5,787 nucleotides of DNA from Candidatus Cloacimonadota bacterium (GCA_021160355.1 JAGHCS010000008.1:1-5787), one strand, 5' to 3'; counted from the first letter of the stretch, positions 1-5,787 are shown. Notes: a model not told the origin generated them from the letters alone. Program-made: numbers and translations.

Positions 1-43
1 GAGAATATCTTGTCAAATTTTACATTACTTTCCAAATTGTTTG

Positions 44-74
44 AAAAAAAGCACCCATGCCGAAACATGGATGC
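44..74 (-). terminator. Intrinsic (rho-independent) terminator of the clpB-groEL unit
   Basis: Read on the minus strand, GCATCCATG (66-74) pairs with CATGGGTGC (51-59) across a 6-base TTTCGG loop (60-65), giving a 9-bp stem with one G-U wobble. It is followed directly by seven T residues (44-50). The wobble becomes a C-A mismatch when the plus strand is transcribed, and the T tract lies on the minus-strand 3' side, so the structure is oriented to stop transcription coming from groEL. It begins 28 bases past the groEL stop codon. Stem, loop and U tract are all seen directly; function is inferred from the standard intrinsic-terminator architecture. Confidence 0.9.
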
Positions 75-102
75 TTGTAATAATATTTTGGGGAAGACAG
101 AA

Positions 103-1743
103 TTAGTACATTCCGCCCATACCACCCATACCACCGCCTGGGGGCATAGTTGGTACATTACCTTCCTTTTCCGGAAGATCAGCAACGATACATTCTGTTG
201 TGAGGAATAATCCAGCAATACTACATGCATTCTGGACTGCAGAACGTGTCACCTTTGCAGGATCGATCACGCCATCAGCCATCAGGTCAGAATATACGCA
301 TTTTGCAGCATTGAAGCCAATCTTCGGATCTTTTTCCTTAAGAAGTTTTTCAACAACCACATCACCGGCGAAACCGGCGTTCTTCGCGATCTGGTATATG
401 GGTTTTTCAAGTGCTTTTTTCAGAATTTCTGCACCGATCTTTTCTTCAGCTTCAAGTTTTAATTTATCAATAGAACTAGCAGAGTGAAGTAATGCACAAC
501 CACCGCCGATAACAATACCTTCTTCTACAGCAGCGCGAGTTGCCTGAAGCGCATCGTCAACACGATGTTTCTTTTCTTTCATCTCGGTTTCTGTGGCAGC
601 GCCGATATTCAGCACAGCAACACCACCGGAAAGTTTGGCTAAACGTTCCTGGAGTTTTTCCTTATCATAATCAGAAGTAGTAGCTTCAATCTGCTGCTTG
701 ATTTGTTTGATACGACCTTGAAGGTCTTTTTCTGCACCTTTTCCCTCACGGATTGTCGTATTTTCCTTTTCAATAATGATTTTCTTTGCGATTCCAAGAT
801 CATGAAGTTTTGTGTTTTCAAGCTTAAGACCAACTTCTTCGGAGATCACTGTACCACCTGTTAGGATAGCGATATCCTGAAGCATTTCTTTTCTACGATC
901 ACCAAAACCGGGAGCTTTCACGGCACAGACATTAAGAGTACCACGAAGCTTATTCACGACCAATGTTGCCAGCGCTTCACCTTCAATATCTTCAGCTATG
1001 ATCAAGAGAGGTTTACCTGTTTGTGAAACTTCCTGAAGAATGGGAAGAAGGTCTTTCATAACCGAAACTTTTTTATCAAGAAGAAGGAGATATGCACTTT
1101 CCTGTTCAGCAACCATCTTATCAGTATCGGTCACAAAATAAGGGGAGAGATAACCTCTATCGAACTGCATACCTTCTACTTGTTCGAGATAGGTCTTCAT
1201 AGTTTTTGATTCTTCGACATTGATAACGCCTTCATTTCCAACCATTTCCATTGCATTCGCAATAAGCTCTCCAATTTCAGGATCGTTATTTGCAGAAATT
1301 GTTGCAATCTGCTCGATCTCACTGGAAGTTTTGATGGGTTTGCTAATCTTGGCAATTTCTTCGACGACAAGTTCCGATGCCTTGGTAAGTCCACGCTTCA
1401 TGAACATAGGATTCACGCCTGCGGTCACATGTTTGAAACCTTCATGAATAATTGCTTGAGCTAACAGTGTTGCTGTCGTAGTACCGTCACCTGCAACTTC
1501 ATGGGTTTTTGTAGCCACTTCTTTGACCATCTGTGCACCCATATTTTCATACTTATCCTCGAGTTCGATCTCTTTTGCGATAGTCACTCCGTCATTCGTG
1601 ATGGTAGGTGAACCAAAGCTTTTATCAAGAACAACGTTTCTTCCACGTGGTCCGAGAGTCGTTTTTACTGCATTTGCAAGTAAGTCTACGCCACGCTTAA
1701 GATTTTCTCTGGCTTGATGTCCAAATTCCAATTGTTTAGCCAT
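103..1743 (-). CDS. groEL: Chaperonin GroEL (Hsp60), 546 aa, complete
   Basis: GroEL is the 60-kDa group I chaperonin. It forms cytoplasmic double heptameric rings that encapsulate non-native proteins and fold them in an ATP-driven cycle under a GroES lid. The protein is full length and collinear with E. coli GroEL at a constant offset of minus one. Visible landmarks are the N-terminal KTTLGPRGRNVVLDKS phosphate loop (about 28-42), GDGTTT at 85-90 with the nucleotide/metal aspartate D86, and D397 in RVDDAL, equivalent to the ATP-hydrolysis residue D398. The apical substrate- and GroES-binding hydrophobics are also present (Y198, Y202, F203, L233, L236, L258, V262, V263), and the C-terminal tail is GGGMGGMGGMY. 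The ATG is preceded by a strong AGGAGG. The gene follows clpB by 35 bp with no terminator between, so co-transcription from the CIRCE-controlled promoter is likely. Unusually, no groES lies upstream. Nothing suggests degeneration. Identification is essentially certain. Confidence 0.99.
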   Translation of the reverse strand: MAKQLEFGHQARENLKRGVDLLANAVKTTLGPRGRNVVLDKSFGSPTITNDGVTIAKEIELEDKYENMGAQMVKEVATKTHEVAGDGTTTATLLAQAIIHEGFKHVTAGVNPMFMKRGLTKASELVVEEIAKISKPIKTSSEIEQIATISANNDPEIGELIANAMEMVGNEGVINVEESKTMKTYLEQVEGMQFDRGYLSPYFVTDTDKMVAEQESAYLLLLDKKVSVMKDLLPILQEVSQTGKPLLIIAEDIEGEALATLVVNKLRGTLNVCAVKAPGFGDRRKEMLQDIAILTGGTVISEEVGLKLENTKLHDLGIAKKIIIEKENTTIREGKGAEKDLQGRIKQIKQQIEATTSDYDKEKLQERLAKLSGGVAVLNIGAATETEMKEKKHRVDDALQATRAAVEEGIVIGGGCALLHSASSIDKLKLEAEEKIGAEILKKALEKPIYQIAKNAGFAGDVVVEKLLKEKDPKIGFNAAKCVYSDLMADGVIDPAKVTRSAVQNACSIAGLFLTTECIVADLPEKEGNVPTMPPGGGMGGMGGMY

Positions 1744-1747
1744 TTTG

Positions 1748-1753
1748 CCTCCT
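1748..1753 (-). promoter_or_regulatory. groEL ribosome binding site
   Basis: The minus strand reads AGGAGG four bases (GCAA AA region, 1744-1747) before the groEL ATG at 1741-1743. It is a full-consensus Shine-Dalgarno and fixes the start at MAKQLEF, which matches the family N-terminus. It is much stronger than the site of upstream clpB, consistent with a higher demand for GroEL from a shared transcript. Confidence 0.88.
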
Positions 1754-1778
1754 GTTTTTTATTATTTTTTTCATTAAT

Positions 1779-4379
1779 TTATTTTCGCTTTATGGCAATT
1801 TCGCTGTCTTTCATGTCAACAAAAAGCTTTTTATGCTTTTCAGAGGTTGTACCCTCTTCAATATTATAATCTTTCAGAAGCTCTAAGGCAACTTTATTTT
1901 CAATTTCTTTTTGAATTATTCTTTTAAGTGGTCGTGCACCATATTGAGGATCGTAACCATGTTGCAAGATGAACTCTTTTGCTTTTGAAGAAAACTCGAT
2001 TTCAAATCCTCTTGAAGCCATTCGTTTCTTCAGATCGCCAAGTTGTATTTCCATGATCTCTTTCATGTCTTCTTGAGAGAGCTTATGGAATATGATTATC
2101 TCATCCGATCTATTGAGAAATTCCGGTCGGAAATGAGCCTGTAATGCCTTCATGATAACTGACCGGGAAATCTCTTCTTTTGAGTTAGCAGCAAAGATTT
2201 CCTGAGACGCAATATTTGATGTCATGATGATCACAGTATTTGTGAAATCAACTGTGCGTCCCTGACCATCTGTGAGCCTTCCATCTTCCATGATCTGTAA
2301 AAGAATATTGAATACATCAGGATGTGCTTTTTCGATCTCATCAAAAAGAATGACACAGTAAGGACGTCTTCGTACGGCTTCGGTAAGCTGTCCGCCCTCT
2401 TCATAACCGACATATCCCGGAGGAGCGCCTACAAGTTTGGATACAGTGTGGCGTTCCATATATTCGGACATATCAAGACGTATCATTGCTTTCTCTGTAT
2501 CGAATAAGATCTGGGAAAGTGTTTTTGCAAGCTCGGTTTTACCTACGCCTGTGGGACCGAGAAACATGAAAGTTCCTATCGGACGTCCTTCCGGACTGAT
2601 ACCTGCGCGGTTTCGACGGATTGCATTTGAAATTGCTACAATGGCTTCATCCTGTCCGACAACGCGTTTGTGGAGATCTTTTTCCATATCGATCAGTCGT
2701 GCAGCTTCGCTTTCAAGCATCTTTGAAATCGGTATATGAGTCCACTTTGACACTATCTCTGCAATATCATTCTCATCTATTTCTTCTTTAAGGATCTTCT
2801 GATTTTTTTGCAGATCTTCCAATTCCTTATTCTTCTTCTGAAGCTCTTCATTGAGTTTACTGAGAGTGCCGTATTTGAGCTCTGATGCTTTTGTCAGATC
2901 AGCATTTCTCTCTGCTCTTTCCATCTCTGTTTTTGCCTGATCGATCTTCTCTTTGATCTCACGGATTGCACCGATGAGTTCCTTCTCACGCATCCAATGA
3001 GTCCGGATATGATTTGCTTTTTCCTGAAGTTCTTTTAAACGTTCTTCTATTTCTTCTTTTCGCGCAATTGATTTCTCGTCTTTCTCTTTTCTGAGAGAAT
3101 GATTTTCAATTTCGAGCTGACGTATTTTTCGTTCAATCTCATCAAGTTCAGTAGGAAGGCTGTCTATCTGCATTTTAATATGGGCACACGCCTCATCTAT
3201 AAGATCGATTGCCTTATCAGGGAGAAATCTGTCGGTAATATATCTTTCCGAAAGCGTTGCAGCAGCAATGATGGCAGAATCTTTTATCTTCACACCATGA
3301 TGTATCTCATACTTTTCTTTGATACCTCGAAGAATGGATATTGTATCATTTGTATCCGGTTCGAACACCATGACGGGTTGAAAACGGCGTTCGAGTGCCG
3401 CATCTTTTTCGATATATTTTCTATATTCATTGAGGGTGGTCGCACCGATACAATGAAGTTCGCCACGAGCCAATGCGGGCTTAAGCATATTAGATGCATC
3501 GATTGCGCCTTCAGCTGCTCCTGCTCCCACAACTGTGTGAAGCTCATCAATGAAAAGTATGACCTGTCCCTGGGCTGATTCAACTTCTTTGAGAACAGCT
3601 TTCAATCTATCTTCGAACTCACCTCGAAATTTCGCTCCTGCAAGCAATGCTCCCATGTCAAGTTCAACAACGTCTTTCCCTTTCAGATTTTCCGGAACAT
3701 CATTTTCAACTATGCGGCGTGCAAGCCCTTCTACGATCGCAGTTTTACCTACACCTGCTTCACCGATAAGAACGGGATTGTTCTTTCTTCGTCTGGAAAG
3801 TATCTGCATGACTGACCGAATCTCATCATCTCGGCCGATCACAGGATCAAGCTTTCCTTTGCGTGCCAGGTCTGTAATATTTCGTGCATAACGTTCCAGA
3901 GCTTGATATTTTGCTTCAGGATTCTGATCGGTAATACGCTGGTTCCCCCGAATGTCTTTGAGTATTTGCATGACATCTTTTTCTGTGATGCCGTATTGTT
4001 TGAACAGATCGGTCAACTCAATTTTATCTCTCAGCATGGCCAGAAAAATATGTTCTGTGCTGAGGTAATCATCATTCAGTCTGTCTGCTTCTTTTTGAGC
4101 TGTGTTAAATATCTTACTAAGTTCAGCAGACAAATACGGCTGCTGAGAACTACCTGAAACTGACGGTTTGTTCTGCAGTATTTTTTCAAGTTCATTGTAG
4201 AATTGGTCTTTATTCACTTCTAATTTATTCAAGATCGAAGGAATAATTCCTTCCGGCTGTTTTATCAGCACAGCCATAACATGAGCTGGTGTGATCTCCT
4301 GATGACCAAACTGCTCAGCGAGTTGTAGCGCTGATTGAATAGCTTCTTGAGCTTTTAAAGTAAATTTATTTAAATTCAT
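1779..4379 (-). CDS. clpB: ATP-dependent disaggregase ClpB (Hsp100), 866 aa, complete
   Basis: ClpB is a cytoplasmic hexameric AAA+ machine that threads aggregated proteins through its pore, working with DnaK/DnaJ. All domains are present. The N-domain has two Clp repeats (about 1-145). NBD1 has Walker A GEAGVGKT (206-213), Walker B ending in D278-E279, pore loop GAKFRG with F251, and arginine fingers R331/R332. The middle coiled coil (about 405-530) carries Y503 at the position E. coli uses in DnaK-responsive regulation. NBD2 has Walker A GPTGVGKT (608-615), Walker B ending in D680-E681, pore loop GYVG with Y656, arginine finger R757 and sensor-2 GARPLKR (814-820). The M-domain separates it from ClpA and its length from ClpC. 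Length is close to E. coli ClpB (857 aa). I chose the ATG at 4377-4379 (MNLNKFT) because it matches the family start. A 24-codon extension to a GTG at 4451 would begin inside the CIRCE operator and adds sequence unlike the family. Confidence 0.98.
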   Translation of the reverse strand: MNLNKFTLKAQEAIQSALQLAEQFGHQEITPAHVMAVLIKQPEGIIPSILNKLEVNKDQFYNELEKILQNKPSVSGSSQQPYLSAELSKIFNTAQKEADRLNDDYLSTEHIFLAMLRDKIELTDLFKQYGITEKDVMQILKDIRGNQRITDQNPEAKYQALERYARNITDLARKGKLDPVIGRDDEIRSVMQILSRRRKNNPVLIGEAGVGKTAIVEGLARRIVENDVPENLKGKDVVELDMGALLAGAKFRGEFEDRLKAVLKEVESAQGQVILFIDELHTVVGAGAAEGAIDASNMLKPALARGELHCIGATTLNEYRKYIEKDAALERRFQPVMVFEPDTNDTISILRGIKEKYEIHHGVKIKDSAIIAAATLSERYITDRFLPDKAIDLIDEACAHIKMQIDSLPTELDEIERKIRQLEIENHSLRKEKDEKSIARKEEIEERLKELQEKANHIRTHWMREKELIGAIREIKEKIDQAKTEMERAERNADLTKASELKYGTLSKLNEELQKKNKELEDLQKNQKILKEEIDENDIAEIVSKWTHIPISKMLESEAARLIDMEKDLHKRVVGQDEAIVAISNAIRRNRAGISPEGRPIGTFMFLGPTGVGKTELAKTLSQILFDTEKAMIRLDMSEYMERHTVSKLVGAPPGYVGYEEGGQLTEAVRRRPYCVILFDEIEKAHPDVFNILLQIMEDGRLTDGQGRTVDFTNTVIIMTSNIASQEIFAANSKEEISRSVIMKALQAHFRPEFLNRSDEIIIFHKLSQEDMKEIMEIQLGDLKKRMASRGFEIEFSSKAKEFILQHGYDPQYGARPLKRIIQKEIENKVALELLKDYNIEEGTTSEKHKKLFVDMKDSEIAIKRK

Positions 4380-4393
4380 ATTATTATTAAATT

Positions 4394-4397
4394 CTCC
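4394..4397 (-). promoter_or_regulatory. Likely clpB ribosome binding site (GGAG)
   Basis: The minus strand reads CGGAGAA upstream of the ATG at 4377-4379. The core GGAG lies 14 bases from the start codon, longer than the usual 5-10, and the spacer is entirely A/T. It is the only purine-rich Shine-Dalgarno-like run near this start and supports the MNLNKFT start over the GTG at 4451. The long spacing suggests modest translation compared with groEL. Confidence 0.55.
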
Positions 4398-4444
4398 GAT
4401 TTTACTAAAAAATATATATGTGCTACTCTCATTGTCAAATAATT

Positions 4445-4471
4445 TTGGCACTTTAATTCCGGGAGTGCTAA
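4445..4471. promoter_or_regulatory. CIRCE operator (HrcA repressor binding site)
   Basis: On the plus strand TTGGCACTT (4445-4453), a 9-base spacer (4454-4462) and GAGTGCTAA (4463-4471) form the 9-9-9 inverted repeat of CIRCE, whose consensus is TTAGCACTC-N9-GAGTGCTAA. The right arm matches 9 of 9 and the left arm 7 of 9; the two changes (A to G, C to T) leave G-U pairs in plus-strand RNA. HrcA binds this element to repress groE and dnaK operons, and repression is relieved when GroEL is occupied by misfolded substrate. It sits 65 bp upstream of the clpB ATG, with groEL behind clpB, exactly where HrcA control is expected. It is also 67 bp upstream of the divergent gpsA ATG. Confidence 0.94.
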
Positions 4472-4498
4472 TATTTAAAAAACTTGTAATAATTTCAT
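4470..4498 (-). promoter_or_regulatory. Candidate sigma-70-like promoter for clpB-groEL
   Basis: On the minus strand ATGAAA (4493-4498; 4 of 6 to TTGACA), a 17-base spacer and AATATT (4470-4475; 4 of 6 to TATAAT) precede clpB. Transcription would then start around 4463, inside the CIRCE element, which is the usual layout for HrcA-repressed promoters. The matches are weak and the region is A/T-rich, so similar hexamers arise by chance; placement against CIRCE is the main support. Confidence 0.33.
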
Positions 4499-4528
4499 TG
4501 ATAAAACTAATAGTGATATAAATTTTTT
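4472..4528 (+). promoter_or_regulatory. gpsA upstream region, promoter not resolved
   Basis: This A/T-rich stretch must hold the gpsA promoter unless transcription enters from elsewhere, which the divergent clpB makes unlikely. Candidate pieces are TTGTAA at 4484-4489 with ACTAAT at 4506-4511 (16-bp spacer), TTGATA at 4498-4503 (5 of 6 to the -35), and TATAAA at 4517-4522 (5 of 6 to the -10). No single pair combines good hexamers with 17-bp spacing, and a start driven by TATAAA would fall on the ribosome binding site. Confidence 0.25.
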
Positions 4529-4533
4529 AAGGA
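4529..4533 (+). promoter_or_regulatory. gpsA ribosome binding site
   Basis: AAGGA lies five bases upstream of the gpsA ATG (4539-4541), a good Shine-Dalgarno at normal spacing. It fixes the start at MEKISVIG, which places the Rossmann first strand and glycine loop right at the N-terminus as usual for the family. Confidence 0.75.
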
Positions 4534-4538
4534 TAATT

Positions 4539-5540
4539 ATGGAAAAAATTTCGGTCATCGGAATGGGAAGTTGGGGGACGACTCTTGCAATTCTTTTAGC
4601 AGAGAAAGGTTATCCTATTGTAGGATGGGAATGGATAAAAGAACGAGCTGAAATGATGGAGCAATCCAGAGAGAACACTATATTTTTGAAGGGATGTCCT
4701 TTACCAAAAAATATCGAGGTCACAAACGATCTTGAATACGCAGAAGCAGAAGCGGAAATCATCGTGCTTGCTGTTCCCTCGCATGTGGTCAGACACATTG
4801 TTGGTCAGTTTAAAGATAAAATTCGAAAAAAAAATATTGTGAATGTTGCAAAGGGAATCGAAAATGAAACTATGCTGCGGATGTCCGAAGTGATTCAAGA
4901 TGAGGTGGGCATTCCATTCGAAAGAATTGCTACTTTATCTGGGCCAACTCATTCTGAGGAAGTAAGCAAGAAATTGCCTGCTACAATTGTTGCGGCTTCT
5001 GCAAGTGGATCGTATGCAAAATCGATTCAACACATCTTCATGACAGATTATTTCAGAGTGTATACAAGCACAGATATTATCGGAGTTGAGCTTGGTGGAT
5101 CTCTGAAAAACGTTATTGCGATCGGTGCGGGTATTTCTGATGGTATGGGTATGGGTGACAATACAAAAGCTGCTCTCATTACTCGTGGTTTACGAGAGAT
5201 TACACGTCTGGGAGTTGCCTGTGGAGCCAATCCCCATACATTCTCGGGCATTTCCGGCATAGGTGATCTTATTGTAACCTGTGACAGTTTGCATAGCAGG
5301 AACCGTTACGTTGGAAGTCAACTTGCAAAAGGATACACATTGAAAGAGATTCTCTCCTCAATGGAAATGATTGCCGAAGGAGTGAACACTACAAGATCTG
5401 CATATCAATTATCTCATAAAATGAACGTTGATATGCCGATAACGGATCATATTCACCAGGTTTTGTTTGAAGGACTTTCACCACGCGAAGGTGTTATCAC
5501 TCTTATGACACGTTCACCAAAGAGCGAGGATGAATTCTAA
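4539..5540 (+). CDS. gpsA: Glycerol-3-phosphate dehydrogenase [NAD(P)+] GpsA, 333 aa, complete
   Basis: GpsA reduces dihydroxyacetone phosphate to sn-glycerol 3-phosphate with NAD(P)H in the cytoplasm, supplying the backbone for phospholipids. The N-terminal Rossmann domain starts with IGMGSWGT (7-14, GxGxxG). VAVPSHVVR-like sequence (LAVPSHVVR, 77-85) and AKGIE with K105 follow, then SGPTHSEEV (134-142). The C-terminal helical domain has ELGGSLKNVIAIGAG with catalytic K190 and N191, the ISDGMGMGDNTKAALITRG run (199-217), D243 and T247 in GIGDLIVTC, and R254-N255 in SRNR. These correspond to the lysine, Asp/Thr and Arg-Asn substrate residues known from GPD1. Length is typical (330-340). After strand two the protein has W30-E31-W32 where E. 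coli has LWGHD; an acidic residue there may favour NADH over NADPH (inference). It is transcribed away from clpB and is functionally unrelated to the chaperones. Identification is very secure. Confidence 0.98.
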   Translation: MEKISVIGMGSWGTTLAILLAEKGYPIVGWEWIKERAEMMEQSRENTIFLKGCPLPKNIEVTNDLEYAEAEAEIIVLAVPSHVVRHIVGQFKDKIRKKNIVNVAKGIENETMLRMSEVIQDEVGIPFERIATLSGPTHSEEVSKKLPATIVAASASGSYAKSIQHIFMTDYFRVYTSTDIIGVELGGSLKNVIAIGAGISDGMGMGDNTKAALITRGLREITRLGVACGANPHTFSGISGIGDLIVTCDSLHSRNRYVGSQLAKGYTLKEILSSMEMIAEGVNTTRSAYQLSHKMNVDMPITDHIHQVLFEGLSPREGVITLMTRSPKSEDEF

Positions 5541-5566
5541 TATCTTAAAATTCATCTTTGATATTA
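5529..5566 (+). terminator. Possible weak hairpin(s) at the gpsA 3' end
   Basis: GATGAATT (5529-5536) pairs with AATTCATC (5549-5556), an 8-bp stem with a 12-base loop that spans the gpsA stop codon and is followed by TTTG. An alternative, mutually exclusive pairing joins TAATATC (5538-5544) with GATATTA (5560-5566), followed by four A residues. Both stems are A/T-rich and neither has a strong plus-strand U tract, so this is at best a weak terminator and may be chance in A/T-rich DNA. Confidence 0.28.
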
Positions 5567-5610
5567 AAAACCATATAAACAATTTAAACGAGTTGCGTTC
5601 TCAATATAGG

Positions 5611-5641
5611 AATTTCTAATACAAATTATCTAATTTCTAAT
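5611..5641. repeat. Short direct repeats, AATTTCTAAT units
   Basis: AATTTCTAAT occurs exactly at 5611-5620 and 5632-5641, and a one-base-longer variant AATTATCTAAT overlaps between them (5624-5634). The second copy also forms a small hairpin, AATTTC (5632-5637) with GAAATT (5642-5647) around a TAAT loop. The copies are visible directly. Whether this is a decayed genomic repeat family or low-complexity drift cannot be told from one locus. Confidence 0.55.
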
Positions 5642-5746
5642 GAAATTTAAAATAACAATACCTGTCTGCTTACTGGCTGATGACAAATAAAATGAGAGTC
5701 GATTGGGAGGAGCGAACTGCGAAACCAGAATTGTCATTAAAACAAG

Positions 5747-5763
5747 AAAGTAAAAATTACTTT
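5747..5763. repeat. Small perfect inverted repeat
   Basis: AAAGTAA (5747-5753) and TTACTTT (5757-5763) form a perfect 7-bp stem around an AAA loop. It is enclosed by TGTCA (5732-5736) and TGACA (5763-5767), a further 5-base inverted match that shares one base with the inner stem. There is no adjacent T tract, so it does not look like a terminator. It may be part of a decayed repeat element. Confidence 0.4.
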
Positions 5764-5771
5764 GACATTTA

Positions 5772-5787
5772 TCCGCTAGCTGACGGA
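5772..5787. repeat. Palindrome-like sequence at the window edge
   Basis: TCCGCTAGCTGACGGA is an imperfect palindrome: the outer TCCG/CGGA and central AGCT match, with one C-A mismatch and one T-G pair between them. It resembles TCCGCCAGCTGGCGGA with two transitions. It is cut by the window end, so its full extent is unknown. It could equally be coding sequence of a frame that continues to the right. Confidence 0.35.

Larger units (their letters stand above)
5541..5787. other. Right-flank intergenic region, repeat-rich, no convincing gene
   Basis: This stretch after gpsA is A/T-rich at its start and more mixed from about 5660. It holds short direct repeats, small inverted repeats and a palindrome-like sequence at the window edge, each entered separately. 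Short reading frames on both strands run into the right edge, but none has a ribosome binding site or recognisable protein family. I see no tRNA-like fold, no CRISPR-like spacing and no transposase fragment. Confidence 0.6.

Noticed and set aside
103..210. Short plus-strand frame at the left edge overlapping the groEL tail
   Set aside because: Its His/Thr-rich stretch is the complement of the GGM-repeat codons of groEL, and it also crosses the terminator hairpin.
1744..1778. Separate groEL promoter in the clpB-groEL gap
   Set aside because: The 35 bases are A/T-rich but too short to hold a -35 and -10 plus leader, and no second CIRCE is present.
3099..3578. A 159-codon plus-strand frame opposite clpB
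   Set aside because: It lies wholly antisense to the conserved NBD1 region of clpB, has no recognisable domain, and its composition is what the reverse strand of a real gene yields. The same applies to the other frames inside groEL, clpB and gpsA.
3930..3960. Possible internal start giving an N-domain-less ClpB, as E. coli makes from a GTG near codon 149
   Set aside because: A GGGGG run precedes an ATT codon (I149) here, but there is no ATG or GTG at the right place, and ATT starts are rare. Too weak to list as a feature.
5541..5787. tRNA, CRISPR array or insertion sequence in the right flank
   Set aside because: No cloverleaf elements, no regularly spaced 25-40 base repeats and no transposase reading frame are visible; the repeats are only about 10 bases.
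1..5787. A novel defence, toxin-antitoxin or biosynthetic system
   Set aside because: All coding capacity is taken by three conserved housekeeping genes with intact motifs. Nothing in the window supports such a system.

Overview
The window carries three complete housekeeping genes and one well-defined regulatory site. On the minus strand, clpB (disaggregase) is followed 35 bp later by groEL (chaperonin), and this pair ends in a clear intrinsic terminator near the left edge. On the plus strand, divergent from clpB, lies gpsA (glycerol-3-phosphate dehydrogenase). The last 247 bases hold no convincing gene, only AT-rich sequence with short direct and inverted repeats.

The main regulatory signal is a CIRCE operator (9-bp arms, 9-bp spacer) at 4445-4471, in the 159-bp gap between the divergent clpB and gpsA starts. 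CIRCE is the binding site of the heat-shock repressor HrcA. The simplest model is that HrcA represses a clpB-groEL transcript, which is released under protein-folding stress. ClpB extracts polypeptides from aggregates, working with DnaK/DnaJ, and GroEL refolds them in its ring cavity. No groES, hrcA, dnaK, dnaJ or grpE is in the window, so partners must be elsewhere. The CIRCE also lies 67 bp upstream of the gpsA start, so an effect on gpsA is possible but unproven.

Organism: a bacterium with moderately AT-rich DNA, A/T-rich spacers and AGGAGG-type ribosome binding sites. The HrcA/CIRCE system is very widespread and does not fix the phylum. The clpB-groEL order without groES, the GpsA with a Trp-Glu pair at the end of its second beta strand, and the style of the intergenic repeats suggest to me an uncultured lineage, perhaps in the wider FCB group. 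That is an impression, not a determination.

I looked for an undescribed system and did not find one. The points worth a second look are the operator shared between divergent genes, the groES-less chaperonin locus, the choice of clpB start, and the repeat-rich right flank with a short reading frame running off the edge.
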